This document shows, one piece after another, positions 1 to 9,055 of a stretch of 63,070 bases of DNA. Position numbers and translations under genes: made by a program. The notes under the pieces were generated by a model. The model searched no databases. It was not told where the DNA came from and worked only from the letters and a program-made list of their open reading frames with translations. Numbering within the stretch: the stretch's first letter is position 1; each line of letters opens with the position of its first letter. The stretch is from an uncultured Bacteroidota bacterium (GTDB lineage: Bacteria; Bacteroidota; Bacteroidia; 2-12-FULL-35-15). Location: assembly GCA_903847205.1 (NCBI GenBank), contig CAINDA010000066.1, positions 1-63,070 on the forward strand, read 5' to 3'.

Positions 1-61
1 AAAAAATCATTCCACCCCATGGCGTAATCTCTTTATTGGTATAGCGTATATCTAATTCCAT
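1..61 (-). CDS. N-terminal fragment of an insertion-sequence transposase (IS1380-like), cut by the window edge
   Basis: Reading the minus strand from an ATG at 61-59 gives 20 uninterrupted codons to the window edge. They include the string NKEITPWGGM, which resembles the start of IS1380-type (DDE) transposases common in Bacteroidota. This is too short for a firm family call. The reading frame leaves the window, so the rest of the protein is not visible. It faces away from the truncated S74-type gene that begins at about 153, as expected if an insertion sequence ended between the two. Confidence 0.5.
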   Translation of the reverse strand, partial: MELDIRYTNKEITPWGGMIF

Positions 62-150
62 TGTGCAATTTTGTCTAACGCTAAGCATTAGAAATTTTAA
101 ACCAAATTAAATATTTTTTTCTATTGCGTAATTTGGGTTTATAATACAAA
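1..150. mobile_element. Edge of an insertion sequence (right boundary approximate)
   Basis: The segment holds the transposase start (minus strand, 61 to 1) and then about 70 bases of AT-rich non-coding sequence. From about 135 the plus frame runs in phase into the S74-domain protein, with a stop codon in that frame at 129-131. The element end should therefore lie at about 130-150. The terminal inverted repeat and target duplication cannot be fixed because the other end is outside the window. Confidence 0.4.
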
Positions 151-152
151 AT

Positions 153-881
153 ATGCCTGACAGCATAAAAACTAAACATAAACAAGGTATGAATTTTGGA
201 CCTTCTATGGCGACTACTCATTCCGGTTTCATTGCACAGGAGGTAGAAACAGCTGCTCAGCAAGTTGGTTATACTTCTTCTATCGTGACCCATCCCGTAA
301 ATAATAATGAGGCCTATGCTTTGAGTTATGATGAATTTGTTGTGCCTTTAGTAAAAGCAGTTCAAGAGTTGAGCAAAACATCCGACAGCCTTCAAGCAAA
401 AAAAGCTATTCAAGACTCCATCAATACTGCAAAGCAAAATGCACAACAGAAAAAAATAAACAACCAGGATTCTTCAATAACCTCTTTACAAAACCAGATC
501 AATCAATTGCTTGCATCAATTAACGCTTGCTGCGCAAGCCATACCAGCAAATCAATGATTGATAATACAAATTCACAAACAGCAGCTAACCAAACCAATG
601 TTGAATTAAGCAATAAGAACATAGTGGTGCTTGACCAGAACGTACCTAATCCTTTTGCAGAGCAGACTACAATTAATTATTTTTTACCGGAAAATGTTAG
701 CCGCGCTCAGATTATATTTTTAGATCAATCAGGTAAACTTATTAAAGCCGTTGATTTAACTGAAAAAGGCAAAGGACAATTAAATGTATTTGCAAATGAT
801 TTAACAAGCGGTGTTTACACCTACTCCTTAATTGTTGACGGGCAGACAATGGAGACTAAAAAAATGATGAAAACGAAGTAA
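153..881 (+). CDS. 5'-truncated secreted protein: peptidase S74 chaperone domain plus T9SS type A sorting domain
   Basis: The 242 residues begin inside a peptidase S74 (tail-fibre/endosialidase intramolecular chaperone) domain. The stretch HSGFIAQEVE (residues 24-33) and the later LSYDEFVVPLVKAVQEL are typical of its second half. A coiled-coil, Gln/Asn-rich linker follows (about 75-125). The C-terminus (about 160-242) is a T9SS type A sorting domain, starting near VPNPFAEQTTI and ending in Lys-rich residues. No signal peptide and no first half of the S74 domain are present, and the in-frame upstream stop lies in sequence attributed to an insertion sequence. The gene is probably a remnant; whether it is still translated from the ATG at 153 is unknown. 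Confidence 0.75.
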   Translation: MPDSIKTKHKQGMNFGPSMATTHSGFIAQEVETAAQQVGYTSSIVTHPVNNNEAYALSYDEFVVPLVKAVQELSKTSDSLQAKKAIQDSINTAKQNAQQKKINNQDSSITSLQNQINQLLASINACCASHTSKSMIDNTNSQTAANQTNVELSNKNIVVLDQNVPNPFAEQTTINYFLPENVSRAQIIFLDQSGKLIKAVDLTEKGKGQLNVFANDLTSGVYTYSLIVDGQTMETKKMMKTK

Positions 882-952
882 AAAAATAGGCAATAGCCAA
901 TAGTAAATAGGCAATTGACAATAAGCAATAAGCAAATGGATTATTCATTTTT

Positions 953-1027
953 TTTACCGCGAAGGCGCTAAGAGGCCAAGAAACAAAAGGAAATAAAAAA
1001 ACCTGGCTTTTAGTCCTTTGCGGTAAA
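953..1027. repeat. Small inverted-repeat element in an intergenic region
   Basis: TTTACCGCGAAGG at 953-965 is the reverse complement (12 of 13) of CCTTTGCGGTAAA at 1015-1027, bracketing about 50 bases. The arms enclose non-coding sequence, so this looks like a short MITE-like or REP-like element. The flank (882-945) is a run of near-repeats of the form CAATAAGCAATAAGC. Confidence 0.5.
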
Positions 1028-1104
1028 ATTATAAAATTAACAAGCAATAAATATAAACCAGTCGCACCCGACTAAAAAAAACGACATTAAACTCGGGCTA
1101 TAGC

Positions 1105-1785
1105 ATGAAAAATACGATTAAATGGGTACACATTTTACTTACAGGATTCAAAAAATTAGACCCCGCCAATTTACTTATCTTTTGCACGGGCATTAAAAAC
1201 CAATTAACAATTGATGCCGATGTGCTTGTTGCCAACAGCCCCATTACAATGGCAGTTTATCAGCAGCAAATGCAGGATGTAAGCGATATTTTAGTTATAC
1301 TTAATACTACTGCAGCCAAAACCCTTACCACCGACCAGCATACCAAAGTAAGCACCCTGCAAAATTCAACCGAAAGTATTGCACATTATGTTGAAACAGC
1401 TGCTAATAATAAATTTCCGGGAGTAGAAGATAAAATCACCACTATTATTAACCGCATCGGGTACGATATAAGAATAGCCGGTACCCATGGCACACGTATT
1501 TTTGAAGTAGTAGAAACAGGCGAAAAGTATGTTACACTTCGCACACCTGCAGCAGATAATGCGGCAGCGTATATTTTCCAGGTTTCGGCTAATCCTGCTG
1601 ATGCAAACTCATGGTCGAAATATATTGTATGGCCAAAAACGCAGATAACCATTAAAGATTTAACAAGCGGCGTTAATTACGGCTTCCGCTATGCAATTGC
1701 TGCATCAGTTAAAGGAACAACAAGTGTAAGCATGAATAGTTTAGAGCCGATTTGGAGTGATACAATTACAAGTGTTGTGTTGTAA
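1105..1785 (+). CDS. Unknown protein with a C-terminal fibronectin-III-like segment
   Basis: The protein has 226 residues with no clear signal peptide or membrane segment. The N-terminal half is predicted helical. The C-terminal part (about 120-226) reads like a fibronectin type III fold, with an alternating hydrophobic pattern ending in GVNYGFRYAIA, typical of the last strands of such domains. The same helical-plus-FN3 layout occurs in uncharacterised Bacteroidota proteins. The ATG at 1105 has no strong ribosome-binding site. A strong terminator at 1803-1838 follows, so it is probably a single-gene transcript. Function is unknown. Confidence 0.65.
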   Translation: MKNTIKWVHILLTGFKKLDPANLLIFCTGIKNQLTIDADVLVANSPITMAVYQQQMQDVSDILVILNTTAAKTLTTDQHTKVSTLQNSTESIAHYVETAANNKFPGVEDKITTIINRIGYDIRIAGTHGTRIFEVVETGEKYVTLRTPAADNAAAYIFQVSANPADANSWSKYIVWPKTQITIKDLTSGVNYGFRYAIAASVKGTTSVSMNSLEPIWSDTITSVVL

Positions 1786-1802
1786 AAAGGTATTTTAACA
1801 GT

Positions 1803-1838
1803 AAAAACAGGTTTCTCAATCGAGAAACCTGTTTTTTT
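1803..1838 (+). terminator. Strong intrinsic terminator after the 1105-1785 gene
   Basis: A perfect 15-bp stem (1803-1817 with 1822-1836) with loop AATC is followed by a T-run. Its stem core GGTTTCTC/GAGAAACC closely resembles the units of the tandem array that begins 16 bases further on. Confidence 0.85.
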
Positions 1839-1853
1839 GTTTGTGAAAACCTG

Positions 1854-2084
1854 TTTCACGATTGAGAAACTACTTTTCTCGATTGGGAAACTACTTTTCA
1901 TGATTGGGAAAAGCACTTTCACGATCGAGAAACTACTTTTCACGATTGAGAAAACCTCTTTCACGATTGAGAAACCACTTTTCACGATTGAGAAAACCAC
2001 TTTCTCGATTGGGAAAACCACTTTCACGATTGGGAAACCTACTTTCACGATTGAGAAACTGCTTTTCACAATCGGGAAACTGCT
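1854..2084. repeat. Tandem array of eleven 21-bp units
   Basis: Eleven contiguous 21-bp units of the type TTTCACGATTGAGAAACnnCT run from 1854 to 2084 with scattered substitutions. Each unit keeps a TTTC...GAAA dyad like the stem of the terminator just upstream. Because 21 is a multiple of three and the unit has no stop in several frames, long open frames arise on both strands (7-residue repeats such as FTIEKLL). They have no recognisable domain and are best read as by-products of the repeat. Confidence 0.9.
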
Positions 2085-2121
2085 TTCGTGCATTAAGCCG
2101 ACCAGAATCGGCACTGCAAAA

Positions 2122-2205
2122 CAAACTATTTGCTGCCTAATAAATCATGCCGCACAGGATAAATAATAGTTTCCCATACTGCATATTCTTTAGCCGGAAG
2201 CGGAT
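2122..2205 (-). pseudogene. Relic of the 3' end of an SGNH hydrolase gene
   Basis: This stretch matches the 3' end of the SGNH hydrolase gene at 6398-7069, including its stop codon (2126-2128) and a few bases beyond. The minus strand reads AKEYAVWETIIYPV, then RHDLLGSK and a stop, against AKEYAIWETLIYPVVHDLLGSK in the intact gene. Similarity fades near 2200, so only the last 25 or so codons remain. The relic and the intact 3' end flank the GloVer gene as direct repeats about 4.2 kb apart. Confidence 0.85.
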
Positions 2206-2295
2206 GTTGTTATTTCTAACAATAATATATTTATAATGCTTCTTCTTTTTATTTTACCTTTACCCGCCATTCAAAAAATCAGACATCAAAAACAA

Positions 2296-5200
2296 ATGAA
2301 AAAATCACTACTATTTCTTACAGCCTTTATAACTTTTAACTTACAGTTTTTAACTTTAAACACCACCGCACAGCCCCAGCTATGGGGAATGACAAATGGC
2401 GGCGGGCAGGATAATATAGGTGTAATTTTCAAAGCCGACAGCGCTGCAAACAGCGAAACCGTACAGCAGGCTTTTTCAATTTCATATCAGGGCGCAAATC
2501 CGAAATATGCTAACCTTGTGAAGGCACTGGATGGAAAACTATACGGAATGACCTATGCCGGAGGATCAAGTAATGCGGGTGTTCTATTTCAATTTGACCC
2601 TGCGGCAAATACCTATTCAAAAAAGGTTGATTTTACAGGTACTGCTACCGGCGGCCAGCCTATGGGTTCATTAATGCTGGCTTCTGATGGAAAACTTTAC
2701 GGAATGACTTACAGCGGGGGGACAAATGGTGCAGGTGTAATATTTAATTACGATCCGGCAGCTAATATTTTCACAAAAAAAATTGATTTAAGCAATGCAA
2801 ACGGAAGTTATCCTAACGGATCATTATTGAAGGCCTCCGATGGAATGTTTTACGGAATGACCAATCTGGGCGGTGCAAATAGTACAGGAGTTATATTTCA
2901 GTACGATCCTATAGGAAATACTTATACAAAAAAGGTTGATTTAATTACCGCAAATGGAAGCCTGCCCGTAGGATCTTTAATACAGGCAACTGACGGCATG
3001 TTATACGGAATGACACAGCATGGCGGGGCAAATTCATACGGCGTTTTATTTAAATATAACCCTGTTACAAGTACTTATACCAAAAAAATTGATTTTGATG
3101 CAAATGGCGGTAATCCTTTCGGATCATTAATGCAGGCATCTGACGGAATGCTGTATGGAATGAATTGGACTGGCGGGGCTAATGCTGTCGGCCTTATATT
3201 TCAATACGATCCTGTTGGAAATACTTATACCAAAAAAATAGATTTTAACGGCACCAACGGTTCTAATCCTTACGGCTCTCTAATACAGGCATTCGACGGT
3301 ATGTTATATGGAATGACCTATCAGGGCGGAGCAAATAATCTTGGAGTTCTATTCCAATACGATCCCGTTGCTAATATCTGTGCCAATAAAATTGATTTTA
3401 ACGGCACTGAAAAAGGAAGCAATCCTTACAGTTCATTAATGCAGGCCGCAGATGGAAAACTATATGGTATGACAAACATTGGAGGAGGATTAAACTTGGG
3501 CGCTCTGTTCCAATACGACCCTGCAGCAAATACTTTTAGTAAGAAGATTGATTTTAACGGCGCGGCAAACGGCAGTAATCCTGCCGGCGCATTAATGCAG
3601 GCATCCGATGGAATGTTATATGGAATGACAGCTGGCGGTGGTGCCACTGGTTTCGGTGTTTTATTTCAGTACAATCCTGTATCTACTATTTATACCAAGA
3701 AAATTGATTTTAGCGCAGCAATCGGAAGCTCACCTATGGGATCGTTAATGCAGGCGTCCGATGGAATGCTTTACGGAATGACCTACCAGGGCGGAGCAAA
3801 TAATGACGGAGTTATATTTCAATACAATCCTGCTGCTAATACCTATTCCAAGAAACTTGATTTTGATGTGAATAACGGTCAAAATCCATACGGCTCTTTA
3901 TTACAGGCATCTGATGGAACCCTTTACGGAATGACCTCTTCGGGCGGCGCAAATGGAAATGGTGTTCTCTTTCAGTATAATCCAATCACAAACACATATT
4001 CTGATAAGTTTGATTTTGATGGAACAAACGGTGATTCTCCTCAAGGATCTTTAATGCAGGCTTCTGATGGAATGCTGTACGGAATGACCCAGCAAGGCGG
4101 AAGCGGTCGCGGCGTTCTCTTTCAGTATAACCCTGCTTCTAATATCTTTACAAAAAAATTGAGTTTTAGCGCCACGCGCGGGCAGTACCCAGCGGGTTCT
4201 TTAATGCAGGCATCTGATGGTATGTTATACGGAATAACCATATCAGGCGGCAGTACCGGCAAAGGGGTACTCTTTCAATATGATCCTGCCGCAAATATTT
4301 ACACTAAAAAAGTTGAATTTAACGGTACAAACGGATACCAACCTTATGGCACTTTAACGCAGGCATCTGATGGAATGCTTTACGGAACCACCTTTCAGGG
4401 CGGTGCAAATGCTATCGGCGTTATTTTTCAATACAGCATTGCTGCTAATACCCTTAGCAAGAAACTCGATTTTAATGGAACTAATGGGAAGTACCCCCAA
4501 TATTCTAACCTGATTGATATTACTATATCTATTACAACTGCTGCTGTAAAGACGAATAATTGTGCCGGCAGTTCAATCAGCGTTCCTTATGTTAACACAG
4601 GCTTATACAATTCAGGCAATGTTTTCACTGCACAGCTCAGCGATGCATCAGGCAGTTTTGCAACACCCATAAACATAGGTACACTTGCATCTTATACTGC
4701 TGCAGGTACTATCAGTGCTCTTATCCCCTTGAACACCACTTTAGGAACAGGATACAGAATTAGAGTAGTGAGCAGCAGTCCTGCGATTACCGGTAAGGAT
4801 AATGGAAGCAATATATCCATTAACCCTTACCTTGCTGTTACTGCTTCTGTAAGCCCATCCCCAAATGTATGCGCAGGCAGTTCTGTTACACTCACCGGCG
4901 GCGGAGCTGTTTCTTATAGCTGGACAGGGGGTATTACAGACGCTGCATCCTTTAGTCCTTCTTCAACTGCAACTTATACAGTTACAGGAACAGATGGTAA
5001 CGGCTGCACAAATACAGCGGTAAAAACCATTACTGTAAATACATTGCCAACAGTTTTTGCTTATGCAACAGCAACAACTGTCTGCACAGGAACTTCAGTT
5101 ACTCTTGCAGGTTTAGGAAACGCAGTTTCGTATACCTGGACCGGCGGAATAACTGACGGAATAGCCTTTGTGCAAACAGCAGCAAGCAATACTTACACGG

Positions 5201-6312
5201 TTACAGGGACAGACGGAAACGGCTGCACCGGAACTGCTTCAAAAACTATCACTGTTAATCCAGTTCCAACAGTTACAGCCAGTGCGAGCATTAACACTGT
5301 ATGTGCAGGAACCTCGGTTACACTTACAGCCGGCGGAACTGCTCTTAATTACAGCTGGTCGGGAGGAGTTACAGATGGAATAGGATTTGTTCCCTCTTCA
5401 ACAAATACTTACACCGTAACCGGAACTGATGCGAACGGCTGTTCAGAAACTGCCGCCAAAACTATTACAGTAAATCCGCTCCCGATTGTTTTTGCCTATG
5501 CAACCGGCACAACTGTATGCGCAGGAACTTCAGTAACTTTATCGGGGCTTGGAAATGCTTCTTCTTATACCTGGACAGGCGGAGTAATTGACGGCGATGC
5601 ATTTACACCAACAGCAGCCAGTACTTCCTATACCGTTACCGGAACAGATGGAAATAACTGCAGCAGCACGGCCTCAAAAACTATTACTGTTTTACCAATA
5701 GCTTCCGGCACTCAATCGCCTTCTGTCTGTGCAGGACACAGCATAACTGTCGGCAATCATACTTACACTGCAAGCGGAACATATACAGATGTTTTAACTT
5801 CATTTAACGGCTGCGACAGTACGGTAACTACTCACTTAACTGTAAATAATGTATCTGTTTCGGTTTCAGGTGCGGTCTTAACAGCAAATGAAGCAGGAGC
5901 TTCTTATCAATGGCTGAATTGCAGTAATGGGTATGCAGTAATTGCAGGGCAGACAAATCAAAGTTTTACAACTGCAACTGGCGGCAGTTATGCAGTTATT
6001 ATAACACGCAGCAGCTGTTCCGATACTTCGGCATGTTATGTAACAACTACCGGTATAGACGAAAATGTTTTATCAAATTCTGTAACAATTTATCCTAATC
6101 CTTTTACTGAACAAACAACTATTTCATTTGACAATGAACAGAGAAACACTGCAATTAAAATAACTGATATACTTGGTAAGGAAGTAAAGACAGCCATTAT
6201 GAGCGGTACAAAGAATTTGATTTTAGAAAAGGGGGAAATGAAAGCAGGAATTTATTTTGTACAAATAATTACCGAGAAGGGAACAGCTGTAAAGAAAATA
6301 ATTGTCAATTAA
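2296..6312 (+). CDS. Large secreted GloVer-repeat protein with Ig-like repeats and a T9SS type A sorting domain
   Basis: From the ATG at 2296 the protein has 1338 residues; the frame is open from 2236, but the signal peptide begins at 2296 (MKKSLLFLTAF, cleavage after TTAQ). About 14 repeats of roughly 45 residues follow, each with LYGMTxxGGAN and G[VA][LI]FQY[DN]P. These match the GloVer-type tandem repeat described in choice-of-anchor surface proteins and probably form a beta-propeller or solenoid. Residues about 830-1220 hold repeated Ig/PKD-like modules with CAGTSVTL and VTGTDGNGC. The C-terminus is a T9SS type A sorting domain (VTIYPNPFTEQTTI to the end). It is likely exported and surface-anchored or released; the ligand is unknown. 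It lies between two copies of an SGNH-hydrolase 3' end. Confidence 0.85.
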   Translation: MKKSLLFLTAFITFNLQFLTLNTTAQPQLWGMTNGGGQDNIGVIFKADSAANSETVQQAFSISYQGANPKYANLVKALDGKLYGMTYAGGSSNAGVLFQFDPAANTYSKKVDFTGTATGGQPMGSLMLASDGKLYGMTYSGGTNGAGVIFNYDPAANIFTKKIDLSNANGSYPNGSLLKASDGMFYGMTNLGGANSTGVIFQYDPIGNTYTKKVDLITANGSLPVGSLIQATDGMLYGMTQHGGANSYGVLFKYNPVTSTYTKKIDFDANGGNPFGSLMQASDGMLYGMNWTGGANAVGLIFQYDPVGNTYTKKIDFNGTNGSNPYGSLIQAFDGMLYGMTYQGGANNLGVLFQYDPVANICANKIDFNGTEKGSNPYSSLMQAADGKLYGMTNIGGGLNLGALFQYDPAANTFSKKIDFNGAANGSNPAGALMQASDGMLYGMTAGGGATGFGVLFQYNPVSTIYTKKIDFSAAIGSSPMGSLMQASDGMLYGMTYQGGANNDGVIFQYNPAANTYSKKLDFDVNNGQNPYGSLLQASDGTLYGMTSSGGANGNGVLFQYNPITNTYSDKFDFDGTNGDSPQGSLMQASDGMLYGMTQQGGSGRGVLFQYNPASNIFTKKLSFSATRGQYPAGSLMQASDGMLYGITISGGSTGKGVLFQYDPAANIYTKKVEFNGTNGYQPYGTLTQASDGMLYGTTFQGGANAIGVIFQYSIAANTLSKKLDFNGTNGKYPQYSNLIDITISITTAAVKTNNCAGSSISVPYVNTGLYNSGNVFTAQLSDASGSFATPINIGTLASYTAAGTISALIPLNTTLGTGYRIRVVSSSPAITGKDNGSNISINPYLAVTASVSPSPNVCAGSSVTLTGGGAVSYSWTGGITDAASFSPSSTATYTVTGTDGNGCTNTAVKTITVNTLPTVFAYATATTVCTGTSVTLAGLGNAVSYTWTGGITDGIAFVQTAASNTYTVTGTDGNGCTGTASKTITVNPVPTVTASASINTVCAGTSVTLTAGGTALNYSWSGGVTDGIGFVPSSTNTYTVTGTDANGCSETAAKTITVNPLPIVFAYATGTTVCAGTSVTLSGLGNASSYTWTGGVIDGDAFTPTAASTSYTVTGTDGNNCSSTASKTITVLPIASGTQSPSVCAGHSITVGNHTYTASGTYTDVLTSFNGCDSTVTTHLTVNNVSVSVSGAVLTANEAGASYQWLNCSNGYAVIAGQTNQSFTTATGGSYAVIITRSSCSDTSACYVTTTGIDENVLSNSVTIYPNPFTEQTTISFDNEQRNTAIKITDILGKEVKTAIMSGTKNLILEKGEMKAGIYFVQIITEKGTAVKKIIVN

Positions 6313-6337
6313 TTTCTGCAGTTCTTATTCTAGAATT

Positions 6338-6375
6338 AAAAAAGCTGATTGAAAGAAATTTCAATCAGCTTTTTT
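6338..6375. terminator. Bidirectional intrinsic terminator between convergent genes
   Basis: A 17-bp stem (6338-6354 with 6359-6375) with loop GAAA has an A-run on its left and a T-run on its right. It can end transcription of the GloVer gene (plus) and of the SGNH hydrolase gene (minus). Confidence 0.9.
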
Positions 6376-6397
6376 ATTCTAAAGTTTTCAAAGCAAA

Positions 6398-7069
6398 CTA
6401 TTTGCTGCCTAATAAATCATGCACCACAGGATAAATAAGAGTTTCCCATATTGCATATTCTTTAGCCGAAGGATGCAGCCCGTCTTCTGCAACTAAATCG
6501 GAATTTGTTTTCATCGCTTTTGATGTTTCAAAAAGGTCCACAGTTTTTAAACTGCGTTTGACCGCTTCTGCTTTAATTATCGTATTAAATTCGGAAATGC
6601 CTTTTGATATATCTCGTCCGCTGCTATAATTTGCGCCAGTGGGGGTAACACCGAAATCAGGGATAGTTATCAGCACCAGCCTGCTTTTATCCGGCAAAGC
6701 CTTTTGAATATGATCAAGAATAAAAATTAAATTTTTTTGAAAAGCCACAGCATCGGTACCCCTTACCCAGTCGTTTACGCCGATTAATAAGGTAACAAAG
6801 GTTGGTTTTAATTTATCGAGAACCGGCAGTTCATTATCAATTAAATCCAAAGTAGTAAAGCCATTGCGCGCCGGGTTAGCAGCAAGTTCGATGTTCACTT
6901 TATTCTCCTTCAAATGTTTTGTAAGCAAAACAGGCCAGGCCTGCTCTTCTTTTGCACCGGTTCCTATAGTGTATGAATCCCCAAGTGCTATATAGCGGAT
7001 TACAGCTTGTGCCATACTTGTTGATTTTATGGTGGATAATAATAGTATGCAGGCGAAATAATTTTTCAT
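6398..7069 (-). CDS. Exported SGNH/GDSL-family hydrolase
   Basis: The 223-residue protein has an N-terminal signal peptide (cleavage near MAQ, residues 19-21) and the SGNH blocks: GDSY with nucleophile Ser32, a block II region around NPARNG (65-70), GVND with Asn99, and DGLHP with the Asp196/His199 pair. It probably hydrolyses an ester (lipase, acetylxylan esterase or thioesterase type) in the periplasm; the substrate cannot be read from sequence. It stands alone, convergent to the GloVer gene. Part of its 3' end is duplicated at 2122-2205. Confidence 0.88.
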   Translation of the reverse strand: MKNYFACILLLSTIKSTSMAQAVIRYIALGDSYTIGTGAKEEQAWPVLLTKHLKENKVNIELAANPARNGFTTLDLIDNELPVLDKLKPTFVTLLIGVNDWVRGTDAVAFQKNLIFILDHIQKALPDKSRLVLITIPDFGVTPTGANYSSGRDISKGISEFNTIIKAEAVKRSLKTVDLFETSKAMKTNSDLVAEDGLHPSAKEYAIWETLIYPVVHDLLGSK

Positions 7070-7452
7070 TTTAAAAAAATGGCTAAACGAAGATAAACAA
7101 TGCTAACTTGATAATTTAACAATTTGAAAATTATCGAATCTATAAAACTTGATTAAAAACATAAAATAGTCCGGCTTTTCTCCTTTCATTTGCAAGCCAG
7201 CTGCGGGGAGCCCAAAAGAAAAGAGGCATTGTATTTATAATCGGTATAAATTATCAAATCAGCCTATTTTCAAATTGCTGCTTAATTATTATTTTACTAC
7301 TTTCGGGCTTTGGAAATAACAAAAAAATAGAGAAGGAGTGAATTAGAGAAATAAAGAATTGAAGAAGCAGGGAAATAAAAAACATTCTCCAATCCACCAA
7401 ATCAACAAATCTCCAATTTGCTAAATCACAAAATCAGCAATTCAAATAAATT
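7070..7452. other. 383-base AT-rich intergenic region upstream of pntA
   Basis: No gene is visible. Two 11-bp inverted pairs occur: TTGATAATTTA at 7108 with its complement at 7247, and CAATTTGAAAA at 7120 with its complement at 7267. They cross rather than nest. Similar words recur at 18240-18316. The last 70 bases before pntA are a low-complexity CAAATCnCnAAATC-like run. No exact TAnnTTTG promoter was found. Confidence 0.5.
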
Positions 7453-8994
7453 ATGAAGGTAGGAATTCCAGCGGAAATTTTTCCAAATGAGTTAAGGGTG
7501 GCGGCAACTCCCAAAACGGTTAAACGACTTCAGAAACAAGGATTTGAAGTTTATATCCAGCATAATGCCGGATTAAAAGCAAATTATTCTGATAAAGATT
7601 TTGAAGAAGCAGGCGCTAAAATAGTTGCTGCAGCTGCAGATATATATGGTAAATCAGACATTGTACTAAAGGTAAAAGAACCTGCAATGGAAGAAGTTGA
7701 TATGATGAGAGAAGGTTTGGTAACGCTTAGTTACCTGTGGCCGGCTCAAAACCAGCCATTACTTCAAAAATTGGCCGATAAAAAAGTAAATGCTATTGCA
7801 ATGGATGCGATTCCCCGTATTTCCAGAGCACAAAAAATGGATGTATTGTCATCAATGGCAAACATTGCAGGATATAGATCTGTTATAGAAGGTTCGTTTT
7901 ATTTTGGAAGATTTCTTAATGGACAAATTACCGCAGCAGGTAAAGTAGAGCCGGCCAAAGTTTTAGTGATCGGCGCAGGCGTTGCAGGCTTAGCAGCTAT
8001 CGGCGCTGCCAACTCATTAGGTGCAATTGTCAGAGCTTTCGATACACGAAAAGAAGTTGCAGAACAAATCGAATCGATGGGTGCGCAATTCTTAACCGTT
8101 GAAATTAATGAAGACGGGGCAACTGCATCGGGCTATTCAAAAGAAATGAGTCCGGCATTTATTGCAGCTGAAATGGCTTTGTTTAAGGCACAGGCTGCTG
8201 AAGTAGATATTATTATTACCACTGCACAAATACCCGGCCGGCCGGCTCCTAAATTAATTTTAGCGGATCATGTTGCCGTTATGAAGCCGGGATCTGTAAT
8301 AGTCGATTTAGCTGCATCATCAGGAGGGAATTGTGAATTAACCAAGAACGGAGAAGTTTATACCACGGATAATGGAGTTACTATTATTGGTAAATTAAAC
8401 CAGCTTCCAACTCAGGCGTCACAGTTATATGGCAATAACTTATGTCACCTGCTGGATGATATGGGTAAAGCGGATAAGTGGAAAATTGATATGGAAGATG
8501 CTGTTGTGTCAAGAGCGATGGTAACTTACAATGGCAAAATTAATTGGCCGCCGGCACCGCTTCCTGTTAGTCCGCCAAAAACAAAGGCTGCAGAAGTTAT
8601 AATGGAGGATCCGAAAATTGCTGCTGAAAGAAAAAATAAAAAAGAAGGTAAATCCATGATCATTAAATTGGGTGTAATTGGAGCACTTTTATTGGCTATG
8701 GGACAATTTGCTCCCGGCGAATTCATGCAGCACTTTACAGTGTTTGTATTAGCCGTGTTTATTGGCTGGCAGGTAATCTGGAATGTATCACATTCACTTC
8801 ACACTCCATTAATGGCTGTTACCAATGCTATCAGCGGTATCATCATCGTTGGCGGCTTATTACAAGTTAAAGATGATTTATCGAATTCCGCAGTCGCCAC
8901 TGTTGTAGCATCTATTGCTATTTTGGTTGCCAGCATCAATATTGTCGGAGGATTTATGGTTACTCACCGTATGTTGAAAATGTTTAAAAAATAA
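7453..8994 (+). CDS. pntA: NAD(P) transhydrogenase, alpha subunit
   Basis: The 513-residue protein is a full-length single-chain PntA, unlike the split alpha-1/alpha-2 forms. Domain I (about 1-380) binds NAD(H): the signature [19 protein letters not shown] is near residues 120-140, and a Rossmann [13 protein letters not shown] near 174-186. The C-terminal part (about 400-510) has four hydrophobic helices contributing to the membrane domain. With PntB it couples hydride transfer from NADH to NADP+ to proton entry across the inner membrane, making NADPH. pntB starts 61 bases downstream, so the two form an operon ended by a terminator at about 10503-10528. Confidence 0.97.
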   Translation: MKVGIPAEIFPNELRVAATPKTVKRLQKQGFEVYIQHNAGLKANYSDKDFEEAGAKIVAAAADIYGKSDIVLKVKEPAMEEVDMMREGLVTLSYLWPAQNQPLLQKLADKKVNAIAMDAIPRISRAQKMDVLSSMANIAGYRSVIEGSFYFGRFLNGQITAAGKVEPAKVLVIGAGVAGLAAIGAANSLGAIVRAFDTRKEVAEQIESMGAQFLTVEINEDGATASGYSKEMSPAFIAAEMALFKAQAAEVDIIITTAQIPGRPAPKLILADHVAVMKPGSVIVDLAASSGGNCELTKNGEVYTTDNGVTIIGKLNQLPTQASQLYGNNLCHLLDDMGKADKWKIDMEDAVVSRAMVTYNGKINWPPAPLPVSPPKTKAAEVIMEDPKIAAERKNKKEGKSMIIKLGVIGALLLAMGQFAPGEFMQHFTVFVLAVFIGWQVIWNVSHSLHTPLMAVTNAISGIIIVGGLLQVKDDLSNSAVATVVASIAILVASINIVGGFMVTHRMLKMFKK

Positions 8995-9055
8995 GAAAGC
9001 CCGTAGCTTCAACAATACCAAACAATAAAATAATAAAGGAGTTAAATTAGGAAAT

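Noticed and set aside
1854-2084. CRISPR array
   Set aside because: The 21-bp units are directly contiguous with no spacers and no cas genes are present.
1689-2166. Overlapping open frames on both strands over the 21-bp array (peptides with FTIEKLL and FSIVK repeats)
   Set aside because: They exist because the 21-bp unit lacks stops in several frames and keeps phase. No start signal, domain or codon bias supports any one frame, and one overlaps the antisense of the upstream gene.
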